A DNA stretch of 9,667 nt from Geothermovivens sp964644845 (GTDB taxonomy: Bacteria; Zhuqueibacterota; Zhuqueibacteria; Oleimicrobiales; Geothermoviventaceae): positions 1-9,667 of the forward strand of contig CAZXXS010000096.1 in the NCBI GenBank assembly GCA_964644845.1, in the 5' to 3' direction. Position 1 is the first letter of the stretch. Every line of letters starts with the position of its first letter. The notes under the pieces were generated by a model. The model did no database searches. It worked only from the letters and a program-made list of their open reading frames with translations, and had not been told where the DNA came from. Positions 1 through 5,517 of this stretch are shown here, one piece after another. The position numbers and the translations under genes were made by a program.

Positions 1-421
1 AACACGCAAACAATCCCGGCGGATGAATCGCTAAACTCGACCCCACTCCACCAACCACGTACGGGTGAAACTGCTTCCGCCGATCCGTCCAGTCCTTCAA
101 ACCAAACGTCAACCCCGCCATCCGGGCCGTCCCGTTCATCAGGCGAACATCCCCTTCACCCGTCTCACGCCAGTGATTGCCAGGCCAAACGTACGAACAT
201 TCCCATCCCCCGCTCGGAATGTCTTCATCCTCGTGCCAAAGTTCGCCAAGCCACAGATCCTTCCGGTCTGTCAGTCCAACCCCAGCAAGCGCAACCACGT
301 CCCAAACGAAAGTGAAGACAAACGCAGCCATCAGCAGCACACCAGCAGACAAAGCACCGACGAAGGCGCGCCGCACGCTGTTAAGAGGCTGCTTCGGCCG
401 TCCACGCAGAGCCAACCTCAT
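1..421 (-). CDS. Exported or membrane-anchored protein, N-terminal 140 codons (partial, runs off left edge)
   Basis: This frame is open from an ATG at 421-419 to the window edge, giving 140 residues with no stop. A GGAGG at 426-430 lies 4 nt before the ATG, and the start is 21 nt after the stop of the upstream PorV-like gene, so the two are very probably co-transcribed. Residues 1-18 are basic (several Arg and Lys). Residues 19-40 are strongly hydrophobic (about AFVGALSAGVLLMAAFVFTF), and hydrophobicity continues to about residue 50. This is a long signal peptide or a signal anchor. The mature part is rich in Trp, Gly and Asp, with stretches such as GGWECSYVWPGNHW (71-84) and LTFGLKDWTD (104-113), then FHPYVVGGVG. 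From memory, similar Trp/Gly-rich openings occur in large surface proteins encoded beside TonB receptors in KSB1/Calditrichota-like genomes. No function can be assigned, and the C-terminus, where a T9SS sorting domain would lie, is outside the window. Confidence 0.8.
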   Translation of the reverse strand, partial: MRLALRGRPKQPLNSVRRAFVGALSAGVLLMAAFVFTFVWDVVALAGVGLTDRKDLWLGELWHEDEDIPSGGWECSYVWPGNHWRETGEGDVRLMNGTARMAGLTFGLKDWTDRRKQFHPYVVGGVGSSLAIHPPGLFAC

Positions 422-442
422 CCACCCTCCAGCCGGACCCTT

Positions 443-1432
443 CTACAGCCAAAGCCCGATTGAAAATCGATGTTTGTAGCCAAACACGTCCATGTCGGAC
501 ACAGCGTAGTCGAACGAAAGTCCCACACCAAGCAGCTTGCTTCGGAAGCCGAACCCCCAATTGAAACTTCCGAGATCGTAGTTTAATTTGTAACCAATCC
601 TCAGGGCCAGAACGTGTGCGTACCAGTACTCCGCCCCCAGGTGCATCCGTTCGGAGTAGTCCCGTGGATGGATACCATCTACGGCCACCGTCAACGTGTG
701 AGGGCTCCCTTCCCCCAGAAAAAACTCGGACGCATCCAAAGCCATCCCGAAACGAAAAGTCAATGGGATAGGACGGTTGGCGAAATTCTGCACACTCATG
801 GCAATGCGCAGATTCTTGAATCCCGCGTTGTAGTAGGTTCCAAAATCGTAGGCCACCACGTCGTCTTTGTTCTCGACTTCTCTCTCTCGCTCGAACTCCG
901 TGCCCACGAACTCCCAGACACGTGAATTCCCCAGATCCTGAAATGCGTACTTGATCTGTCCTCCTACGAAGAAGCGATCTGTGATCTGATGCGCGTAGGC
1001 TAAACCAACAGCGTACTCACCAACCGTAAACGTACCGCGGCTTACGTAGCCTTCCCAGGAATGTGCATCCACCTCCGTCCGCTCAAACTCTCCGTAGTTC
1101 ATGGTGATGTAGCTGACAGTGAACGTGCCCCAGCGACCAGCTGTGTAGGAGAGAGCAGCTGCTTGGTGAGAAATGTCCGCAATCCAGCTTGCTTGGTTGA
1201 AGGCGATGGCCAGGCCATTCACAAAAGCCGTCCCGGCCGGGTTGTAGAAAACGTTGTTGGGATCGCCAGCAATGGCCACGAACGCCTCGCCCATTCCCAC
1301 CGTGCGAGCTCCCACCGGCAATTTTAGAAACTGCATGCGGCTCTGAGCGACCTTTTTCATCCCGTACGCGTCGGGCGCACCCACTAACACCCCCAACAGC
1401 GCGAGCACCAACAAGACATTTCCGTATCGCAT
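443..1432 (-). CDS. PorV/PorQ-family outer-membrane beta-barrel protein
   Basis: This 329-residue protein starts at ATG 1432-1430, with GAGGG at 1440-1444 seven nt upstream. Residues 1-24 form a signal peptide (a hydrophobic run VLLVLALLGVLVG, then a small-residue cleavage region near DAYG). The mature N-terminus carries the family signature: KLPVGARTVGMGEAFVAIAGDP (about 37-58), then NNVFYNPAG (59-67). The rest alternates short amphipathic strands with polar turns and ends in an aromatic/hydrophobic strand (FSIGLWL), as expected for a FadL-like outer-membrane barrel. A charged stretch, EREREVENKDD (181-191), is probably an exposed loop. In the known T9SS, PorV shuttles secreted substrates from the translocon to the PorU attachment complex; PorQ is a paralogue in that complex. 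The protein is shorter than Porphyromonas PorV (about 390 residues). Its place between a TonB receptor and an exported protein suggests a locus-specific paralogue rather than the core copy, which is inference. Confidence 0.85.
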   Translation of the reverse strand: MRYGNVLLVLALLGVLVGAPDAYGMKKVAQSRMQFLKLPVGARTVGMGEAFVAIAGDPNNVFYNPAGTAFVNGLAIAFNQASWIADISHQAAALSYTAGRWGTFTVSYITMNYGEFERTEVDAHSWEGYVSRGTFTVGEYAVGLAYAHQITDRFFVGGQIKYAFQDLGNSRVWEFVGTEFEREREVENKDDVVAYDFGTYYNAGFKNLRIAMSVQNFANRPIPLTFRFGMALDASEFFLGEGSPHTLTVAVDGIHPRDYSERMHLGAEYWYAHVLALRIGYKLNYDLGSFNWGFGFRSKLLGVGLSFDYAVSDMDVFGYKHRFSIGLWL

Positions 1433-1462
1433 GGGGAAACCCTCAGAGTTTCTGGCTCTCCA

Positions 1463-4400
1463 CTACTTGCCAAGACGCAAACGGACCCCGAAGTACACAC
1501 GGATTGGTCCACCGGTTCGGTAAATGTAGTTCTCGCCGGGCTTTTCCTTCGGCCTGACGATATGCGGTTTCTTCCAGTGGCCCACCCGATCGCCTGGTTT
1601 CAGAGAAGCGAAGTACTTGTACTGTTCGCTGCCAGGATTGTCGGAAGGGCCAGTTAACACGCTAACGTTCAGTAGCTTGCGGGCAAAGAGATTACGCACA
1701 TCCAGGTAGACGTCCGCTTTGATCCAGCCGTAACCGACGGCTTTCGAAATGTAGAAGCTATTCGTGAACGTGTTGGCATACTGGAGGTTATTCCGCACGA
1801 ACGGACTGTGTTCGGGGTTCCACGTGAATTTGGCACCCTCCTGCCAAAACAGAATGGCGTTCAGTCGCCAACCGGCAAAAGGTCTGAAGCCATGCCACAC
1901 AGGGCCGTAGTCGTAGGGCGTGTGTAAATCGAGATTGATCAGAAAGTTCGGCGTCCAATCCCACAGCATTTCGTGCGGGTAACTGAACTTGGCGTAAGTC
2001 GACACGTTGTACGGATCCCCGGGCACGTACTTGTTCTTGTACCCTATTTCACCGCTGTTCTGCCCTCTGAACTCGGTCTGGATCCAACCAGTGACGAAGT
2101 CCCCTACGCGTTTGTACAGCCGGAATTCCCAGCCGATGATGTCCTCGTAAACCTTGTTCTCCCAGGTGTAATATCGAGCCGTCGGATCGGGTGAGAATAC
2201 GTTCTGGTAGAATACCTGGCCGAGTTCGTCGCTCACGTCCTTGTAGTAGATTGCAGTGTGAATCAGGTACGTACCCATCACGGCGTGCTCGTACCCCAGC
2301 TCGTACTGAACGGTCTTCTGCGGCTTAAGGTTGGGATTGCCCCTCCATTCCATCCGGGAATTCATGAATGTGTGCGGCAGGAATCCGTAGCGGTAGGTGT
2401 TGCTCGGAGCGTTGTATGCATGCCCGTAATTGAAATAAATCTTGCTCTCTGCCGTCATGGGGTGTGAAATTCCGAGTCGAGGACTTACACGCCAGTAAAC
2501 CTTACTCGGCGCCCAGTCCATGCTGTCCAGGTGCGACCAGACGTTTGGCAGGAAAAACCAATCTGAGAAGGGATTGCCGGGCTCGTAGTCTTTCGAGTTC
2601 GCATCGAACATTTCGACCCGGACACCGAAATTTCCAATCAATCCCTTCGCCTCAACCCGGTCCTGGACGTAGAATGCACCGTAACGCGGGTATTCTTTGT
2701 ACCGGATAGCCCGATCTTCGTAAACGTTACGGTATTCATACCAATCCCGTTGAAGTACGTTCGTGTTGTAATACAAGCCCGTTTTGATCTGATGACGCCT
2801 GGACACCTGGCTGGTAAGATCAAAGCGGACCGTTAGGCCAGAACCTTTCGAGTGATCCAGATCCGGAGAGGAAGCGTTGAGATTTACTTTGCCGGGTTGG
2901 TCGAAGTACGCCTCACCTGGAATGACCCAACCTTCAGGGGTCTCATCCCATGCGGAGGGTCCACACCACACCTGATCCCCTTTGTAAAGAACCGTGTCGC
3001 CCCGGATGTACTGGTGTGTCTCTGGATCCCACACGCCGGGCACAAGGAGCGAGTCCGATTGGATCGTGTAGAGCTCGCCCGGGATGAACTTCACCTTCGT
3101 CGTGTCGCGCTCGGGTCCGTGACGGATGTCGTAGCGGCGACTCATCTGGTTGATCCGGACCTCGTAGAACGTGCGCGGAGACAGCGTGTGCACAAAACTC
3201 AGTCCGAAATTGTTGGTGTAGATGTCTCCCAGGTTGTAGATACAATCTCCGTAGCTTCCTCCCCCACCGGAGCGCATTACGTAGGCGTCGTTGCCGCGCT
3301 CGCGGGCCGTTTGTGCCATCCCGTATTCGTGGGCAAACATGCCCGAGAACGTTAGGCGCATGGCAGGATTGAAACGGTAAATCACCTTCACCATGCTGTT
3401 CTCTTCAAGGTAGTGGTCCCGGTATGCCGGGTGCTCGTAGGCGTAGTAATAGTGGCGATGCGAAACCATGAAGTTCATCCTTCGCAGGACGGACCCAATC
3501 AGTGGCAGATTTGCCCCGGGGAAAGGTCCGGTTAGAGTCCCGTCAAAAACCACGTCTGGCAAGTGACCTTCCCGGCGTCCGCGGTGGCGCCACCGCCAGA
3601 GTTCACGCCGCTGGTAGGGACTCCAATCGTTGCTGGAATCGCTATCGGCAAGCTTTTGCTCTGCGTAGGCAATCCAACCGTCGAAACGATCCTGTGGATT
3701 CGGGAACATGCGATGTAAACGAGATGAATCCATTGAAATGTCGCTACCGTACATGAGCCAGTATTTGTCCTCAATGTACCGCTTGGGACCTGTGTATTTG
3801 TAGGCTGGCGGATGGTATTTGATGTCCAGTGTTGCGGCGTAACGTTTACCACCTTCCTTTGTCGCCACATTGATGACACCAGAACGCAGGTCGCCGTACT
3901 CAGCGGAAAAACCTCCCGTCTCGATCGAGATCTCCTCAATCGCTGTCCTGTTGAAAGACAGAAAAGGGATGTTGAAAATGTTGTCCTTCATGGCAAAACC
4001 ATCCAGGTAAGTCATAACCTGGTCGGGTCCACCGCCGCGAATCGAAATCTTGTTGTTGAACGTGTTCACGCTGACGCCCGGAGCCAAGTCCAGGATGTGC
4101 TGCAGATCATTCGTGGGCAGGTTTTCGGTCTCGTCCCCGCTGACGATAATGCGGCTCGATGGCACATCGAGTTTTACTACTTCTTTCCGCGCTGTTACAA
4201 CCACTTCCTTCCCCGCAACAACCGATGGGGAGAGCGAAAAATTCACCGTCACAGTTCGACCGATTTCCACGCGCACACCGGAAATCGTTTGAGTCTCGTA
4301 GCCAATCATCCGGGCTGAAATGTCATATTTGCCAGGCGGTACGTTCACGATGAAGTAGTACCCCTCCACATCCGTAGCCGCACCCATCGGATTGACAAGG

Positions 4401-4576
4401 GCCACCTTTTCCCGCCCTTCCCACTTGGTCTGGATGATTACGTTCACCCCGACCAGAGGCTCACCCGTTTGAGCATCCGTGACCACACCCTTGATCTTAC
4501 CACTTATCCCGGCATGCGCCACGGAAATACCCAATGCGACACAAAACATCCCGAGGACAGCAAGACGTCGGAACAT
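1463..4576 (-). CDS. TonB-dependent outer-membrane receptor with N-terminal carboxypeptidase-regulatory-like domain
   Basis: This 1037-residue protein starts at ATG 4576-4574, with GAGGTGA at 4581-4587 four nt upstream. A signal peptide covers residues 1-22 (LAVLGMFCVALGISVAHA, cleavage before Gly23). Residues 25-115 form a carboxypeptidase-regulatory-like Ig fold (GVVTDAQTGEPLVGVNVII, DVEGYYFIVNVPPGKYDISA). A TonB-box-like EVVVTA lies at 124-129. The plug domain covers about 135-240, with LPTNDLQHILDLAPGV, ISIRGGGPDQVMTYLDG and GGFSAEYGDLRSGVINV. The remaining roughly 800 residues are barrel strands with long loops and end in IRVYFGVRLRLGK. Such receptors import siderophores, glycans or other ligands using energy from TonB-ExbBD, but nothing here identifies the ligand. 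No SusD-like partner is adjacent, so this is not a classical SusCD pair. The first periplasm-proximal insertion (about 295-345) is rich in Trp, Arg and Asp. It is the first gene of an apparent operon with the PorV-like gene 30 nt downstream. Confidence 0.92.
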   Translation of the reverse strand: MFRRLAVLGMFCVALGISVAHAGISGKIKGVVTDAQTGEPLVGVNVIIQTKWEGREKVALVNPMGAATDVEGYYFIVNVPPGKYDISARMIGYETQTISGVRVEIGRTVTVNFSLSPSVVAGKEVVVTARKEVVKLDVPSSRIIVSGDETENLPTNDLQHILDLAPGVSVNTFNNKISIRGGGPDQVMTYLDGFAMKDNIFNIPFLSFNRTAIEEISIETGGFSAEYGDLRSGVINVATKEGGKRYAATLDIKYHPPAYKYTGPKRYIEDKYWLMYGSDISMDSSRLHRMFPNPQDRFDGWIAYAEQKLADSDSSNDWSPYQRRELWRWRHRGRREGHLPDVVFDGTLTGPFPGANLPLIGSVLRRMNFMVSHRHYYYAYEHPAYRDHYLEENSMVKVIYRFNPAMRLTFSGMFAHEYGMAQTARERGNDAYVMRSGGGGSYGDCIYNLGDIYTNNFGLSFVHTLSPRTFYEVRINQMSRRYDIRHGPERDTTKVKFIPGELYTIQSDSLLVPGVWDPETHQYIRGDTVLYKGDQVWCGPSAWDETPEGWVIPGEAYFDQPGKVNLNASSPDLDHSKGSGLTVRFDLTSQVSRRHQIKTGLYYNTNVLQRDWYEYRNVYEDRAIRYKEYPRYGAFYVQDRVEAKGLIGNFGVRVEMFDANSKDYEPGNPFSDWFFLPNVWSHLDSMDWAPSKVYWRVSPRLGISHPMTAESKIYFNYGHAYNAPSNTYRYGFLPHTFMNSRMEWRGNPNLKPQKTVQYELGYEHAVMGTYLIHTAIYYKDVSDELGQVFYQNVFSPDPTARYYTWENKVYEDIIGWEFRLYKRVGDFVTGWIQTEFRGQNSGEIGYKNKYVPGDPYNVSTYAKFSYPHEMLWDWTPNFLINLDLHTPYDYGPVWHGFRPFAGWRLNAILFWQEGAKFTWNPEHSPFVRNNLQYANTFTNSFYISKAVGYGWIKADVYLDVRNLFARKLLNVSVLTGPSDNPGSEQYKYFASLKPGDRVGHWKKPHIVRPKEKPGENYIYRTGGPIRVYFGVRLRLGK
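3581..3596. repeat. Perfect 16-bp palindrome inside the receptor gene
   Basis: The two halves are GCGGTGGC and GCCACCGC, exactly reverse-complementary with no spacer. On the coding strand it lies in the stretch encoding WRWRHRGRR (residues about 327-335) of the TonB receptor. The simplest explanation is coincidence of GC-rich Arg, Trp and His codons. Chance expectation for one such site in a window this long is roughly 0.15, so it is mildly notable. No role is inferred. Confidence 0.6.
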
Positions 4577-4580
4577 CGAG

Positions 4581-4597
4581 TCACCTCACAAGCTTGT
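4581..4597 (-). promoter_or_regulatory. Receptor ribosome-binding site abutted by a 10-bp palindrome
   Basis: GAGGTGA (4581-4587) is an excellent Shine-Dalgarno sequence 4 nt from the receptor ATG and fixes that start. Directly upstream, ACAAGCTTGT (4588-4597) is a perfect 10-bp palindrome. It could be an operator half or simply chance; its position against the ribosome-binding site is the only reason to note it. Confidence 0.6.
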
Positions 4598-4689
4598 CAT
4601 CTCGGCAGGGGAACAGGACGGTAACGTACACCGGGTGGAGAGCAGACAGGCTCTACGAGAGACGGAGCACCAAGGTAGGGATACGGGTA

Positions 4690-4708
4690 GCGGGAAGCCG
4701 CTTCCCGC
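4690..4708 (-). repeat. Perfect 8-bp stem, 3-nt loop hairpin in receptor leader
   Basis: In transcript orientation the stem halves are GCGGGAAG and CTTCCCGC, with loop CGG. The following bases (TACCCGTATCC) have no T-run, so this is not an intrinsic terminator. Its geometry matches the hairpin at 9480-9498 in the other leader. Confidence 0.65.
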
Positions 4709-4780
4709 GGGGAAAGAGCATTGAGTTGATTCGTCGTCGGCTTGCACAGCCTCATTCTCCCCTTTCTTCATAAGAACAGA

Positions 4781-4817
4781 TTCTGGCAGGTGCCGGGAAT
4801 CCCTCGGCCCACCAGAA
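4781..4817 (-). repeat. Interrupted 14-bp hairpin in receptor leader
   Basis: In transcript orientation TTCTGG pairs with CCAGAA at the base, and the inner segments GG/CC, GCC/GGC and GGG/CCC pair around the loop ATT with small bulges. Neither strand has a T-run after the stem. The compound structure resembles a folded leader element more than a terminator, but no family is recognised. Confidence 0.55.
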
Positions 4818-4891
4818 CAAAGAAAGAGAAATCCGGCTTTTCGCGCCCCCCGCTGCGCGGCGCCGATTGCAAAACCGGTTCAACCTATGTA

Positions 4892-4920
4892 AAAATAAAT
4901 AGCCGTTCGCAATTTGTCAA
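4892..4920 (-). promoter_or_regulatory. Sigma-70-type promoter of the receptor operon
   Basis: On the minus strand a perfect TTGACA -35 box (4915-4920) is followed by a 17-nt spacer and TATTTT (4892-4897) as the -10 box. The region upstream of the -35 box is AT-rich (for example GAAATTTTCC), which could act as an UP element. Predicted start is near 4885. It lies between the upstream terminator and the receptor gene, as expected for the operon promoter. Confidence 0.6.
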
Positions 4921-5069
4921 GGAAAATTTCGCCCAGCACCATATTTTGACAGCTCGTTAAGAAACTGTGCCACCTTCCTGTTCTGAACGAAACAACGGCC
5001 GAACACGCCCCAGGGTGACGCGCGGGATTTCCCAGGGTTCCCGAGAATCCACCACAAACAGAGTCTTTG
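4921..5069. other. Intergenic spacer between terminator and receptor promoter
   Basis: These 149 nt hold no supported gene on either strand. The only structure noticed is a short inverted repeat, CGGGA (5023-5027) with TCCCG (5039-5043), separated by 11 nt. The part nearest the promoter is AT-rich. Confidence 0.5.
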
Positions 5070-5104
5070 AAAAAGAAATCATGCGGCAGACGCCGCGTCC
5101 TGCC
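5070..5104 (-). terminator. Rho-independent terminator behind the PorU-like transcription unit
   Basis: On the minus strand GCGGC-GTCT-GCCGC (5083-5096) forms a GC-rich hairpin, followed after ATGA by TTTCTTTTT (5070-5078). An alternative stem, GGCA plus GAC pairing with GTC plus TGCC, extends to 5104. It begins 11 nt after the stop of the small ORF 5116-5517 and about 400 nt after the stop of the PorU-like gene, so it likely ends their shared transcript and insulates the receptor operon. Confidence 0.6.
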
Positions 5105-5115
5105 GGGAACTCCAC

Positions 5116-5517
5116 TCAAACGGCCGACCCTCTCCACAGGCATCCACTGACCAAGCGCAAGGACTCTGCGTCCCGGATTTCCCTCAAAAAGCCTGCTTTG
5201 CTAAGCGACTTCCCGCAAAACAAGTCCGGTGCAAACGCCGTTTGCGAATTCACGGGCACACCACACCTTGCCTGCGCCACCTCGGGCCTCTCAGTCCCCC
5301 ACGGAAACAGCCACTGGTCCGACCTCCGCCCGGGGGCGCTGCTGAATTCGTGCACAACCAGGACGGTCTCCCCTACCTGTCTCCTTTGCTTTCGCGTGCA
5401 AACCCGCTCCGCGTAAATCAGCTCTCCCATGGTGAAGCCGCACCGCAACAGACGTCCAGGACTTTCAGGGTCACACGTGACGTACGGTACCACCGAAAGG
5501 GCTTCCTCACCGAGCAA
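5116..5517 (-). CDS. Possible small protein of unknown function (weak ORF)
   Basis: A 133-codon frame opens with TTG at 5517, overlapping the 3' end of the PorU-like gene by 11 nt, and ends 11 nt before the terminator. Later in-frame starts are GTG (about residue 9, with GAGGA roughly 10 nt upstream) and ATG (residue 30). No signal peptide, membrane segment or known domain is visible. A central stretch, GELIYAERVC then GETVLVVHEFSSAPG and DQWLFPWGT, looks protein-like, while the C-terminal half looks less so. Seven cysteines are scattered through it. For: its position between a stop and a terminator. Against: no good ribosome-binding site, no recognised family, and it could be an untranslated 3' region or a decayed gene. 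Confidence 0.25.
   Translation of the reverse strand: MLGEEALSVVPYVTCDPESPGRLLRCGFTMGELIYAERVCTRKQRRQVGETVLVVHEFSSAPGRRSDQWLFPWGTERPEVAQARCGVPVNSQTAFAPDLFCGKSLSKAGFLREIRDAESLRLVSGCLWRGSAV

Larger units (their letters stand above)
4577..4885 (-). promoter_or_regulatory. Long structured 5' leader of the receptor operon
   Basis: Counting from the promoter at 4892-4920, transcription should start near 4885, leaving about 308 nt before the receptor ATG. Three clear hairpins fall in it. One at 4833-4878 has CCGG/CCGG, TTTT/AAAA and GCGCC/GGCGC segments interrupted by small bulges, right at the transcript's 5' end. One at 4781-4817 has TTCTGG/CCAGAA outside and GG/CC, GCC/GGC and GGG/CCC segments inside. 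One at 4690-4708 is a perfect 8-bp stem. None is followed by a T-run on the minus strand, so they are not obvious terminators. I recognise no known riboswitch class. A 61-codon ORF without a Shine-Dalgarno sequence (4771-4586) also lies here and is treated as unsupported. The structures are seen directly; a regulatory role is inference. Confidence 0.5.

Noticed and set aside
65..463. Plus-strand ORF of 132 codons at the left end.
   Set aside because: Its product is Pro/Arg/Ser-rich, and the minus strand there holds a better frame with a ribosome-binding site, operon spacing and an export signal.
4781..4817. Possible cobalamin-type riboswitch core around the leader hairpin.
   Set aside because: The conserved B12-box sequence and surrounding paired elements are absent; only a generic GC-rich hairpin is present.
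4880..5143. Minus-strand ORF of 87 codons over the terminator and receptor promoter.
   Set aside because: It spans a good terminator and a good promoter, overlaps the other small ORF, and has no recognisable features.
5470..5481. Inverted repeat GTCAC-GT-GTGAC behind the PorU-like stop, considered as an operator or terminator stem.
   Set aside because: The stem is only 5 bp with a 2-nt centre, has no T-run, and no promoter is nearby.
5485..5494. GGTGGTACCG on the minus strand resembles the T-box core of amino-acid-responsive leaders.
   Set aside because: It lies just behind the PorU-like stop, has no antiterminator or terminator in the right place, and no aminoacyl-tRNA synthetase or amino-acid gene follows.
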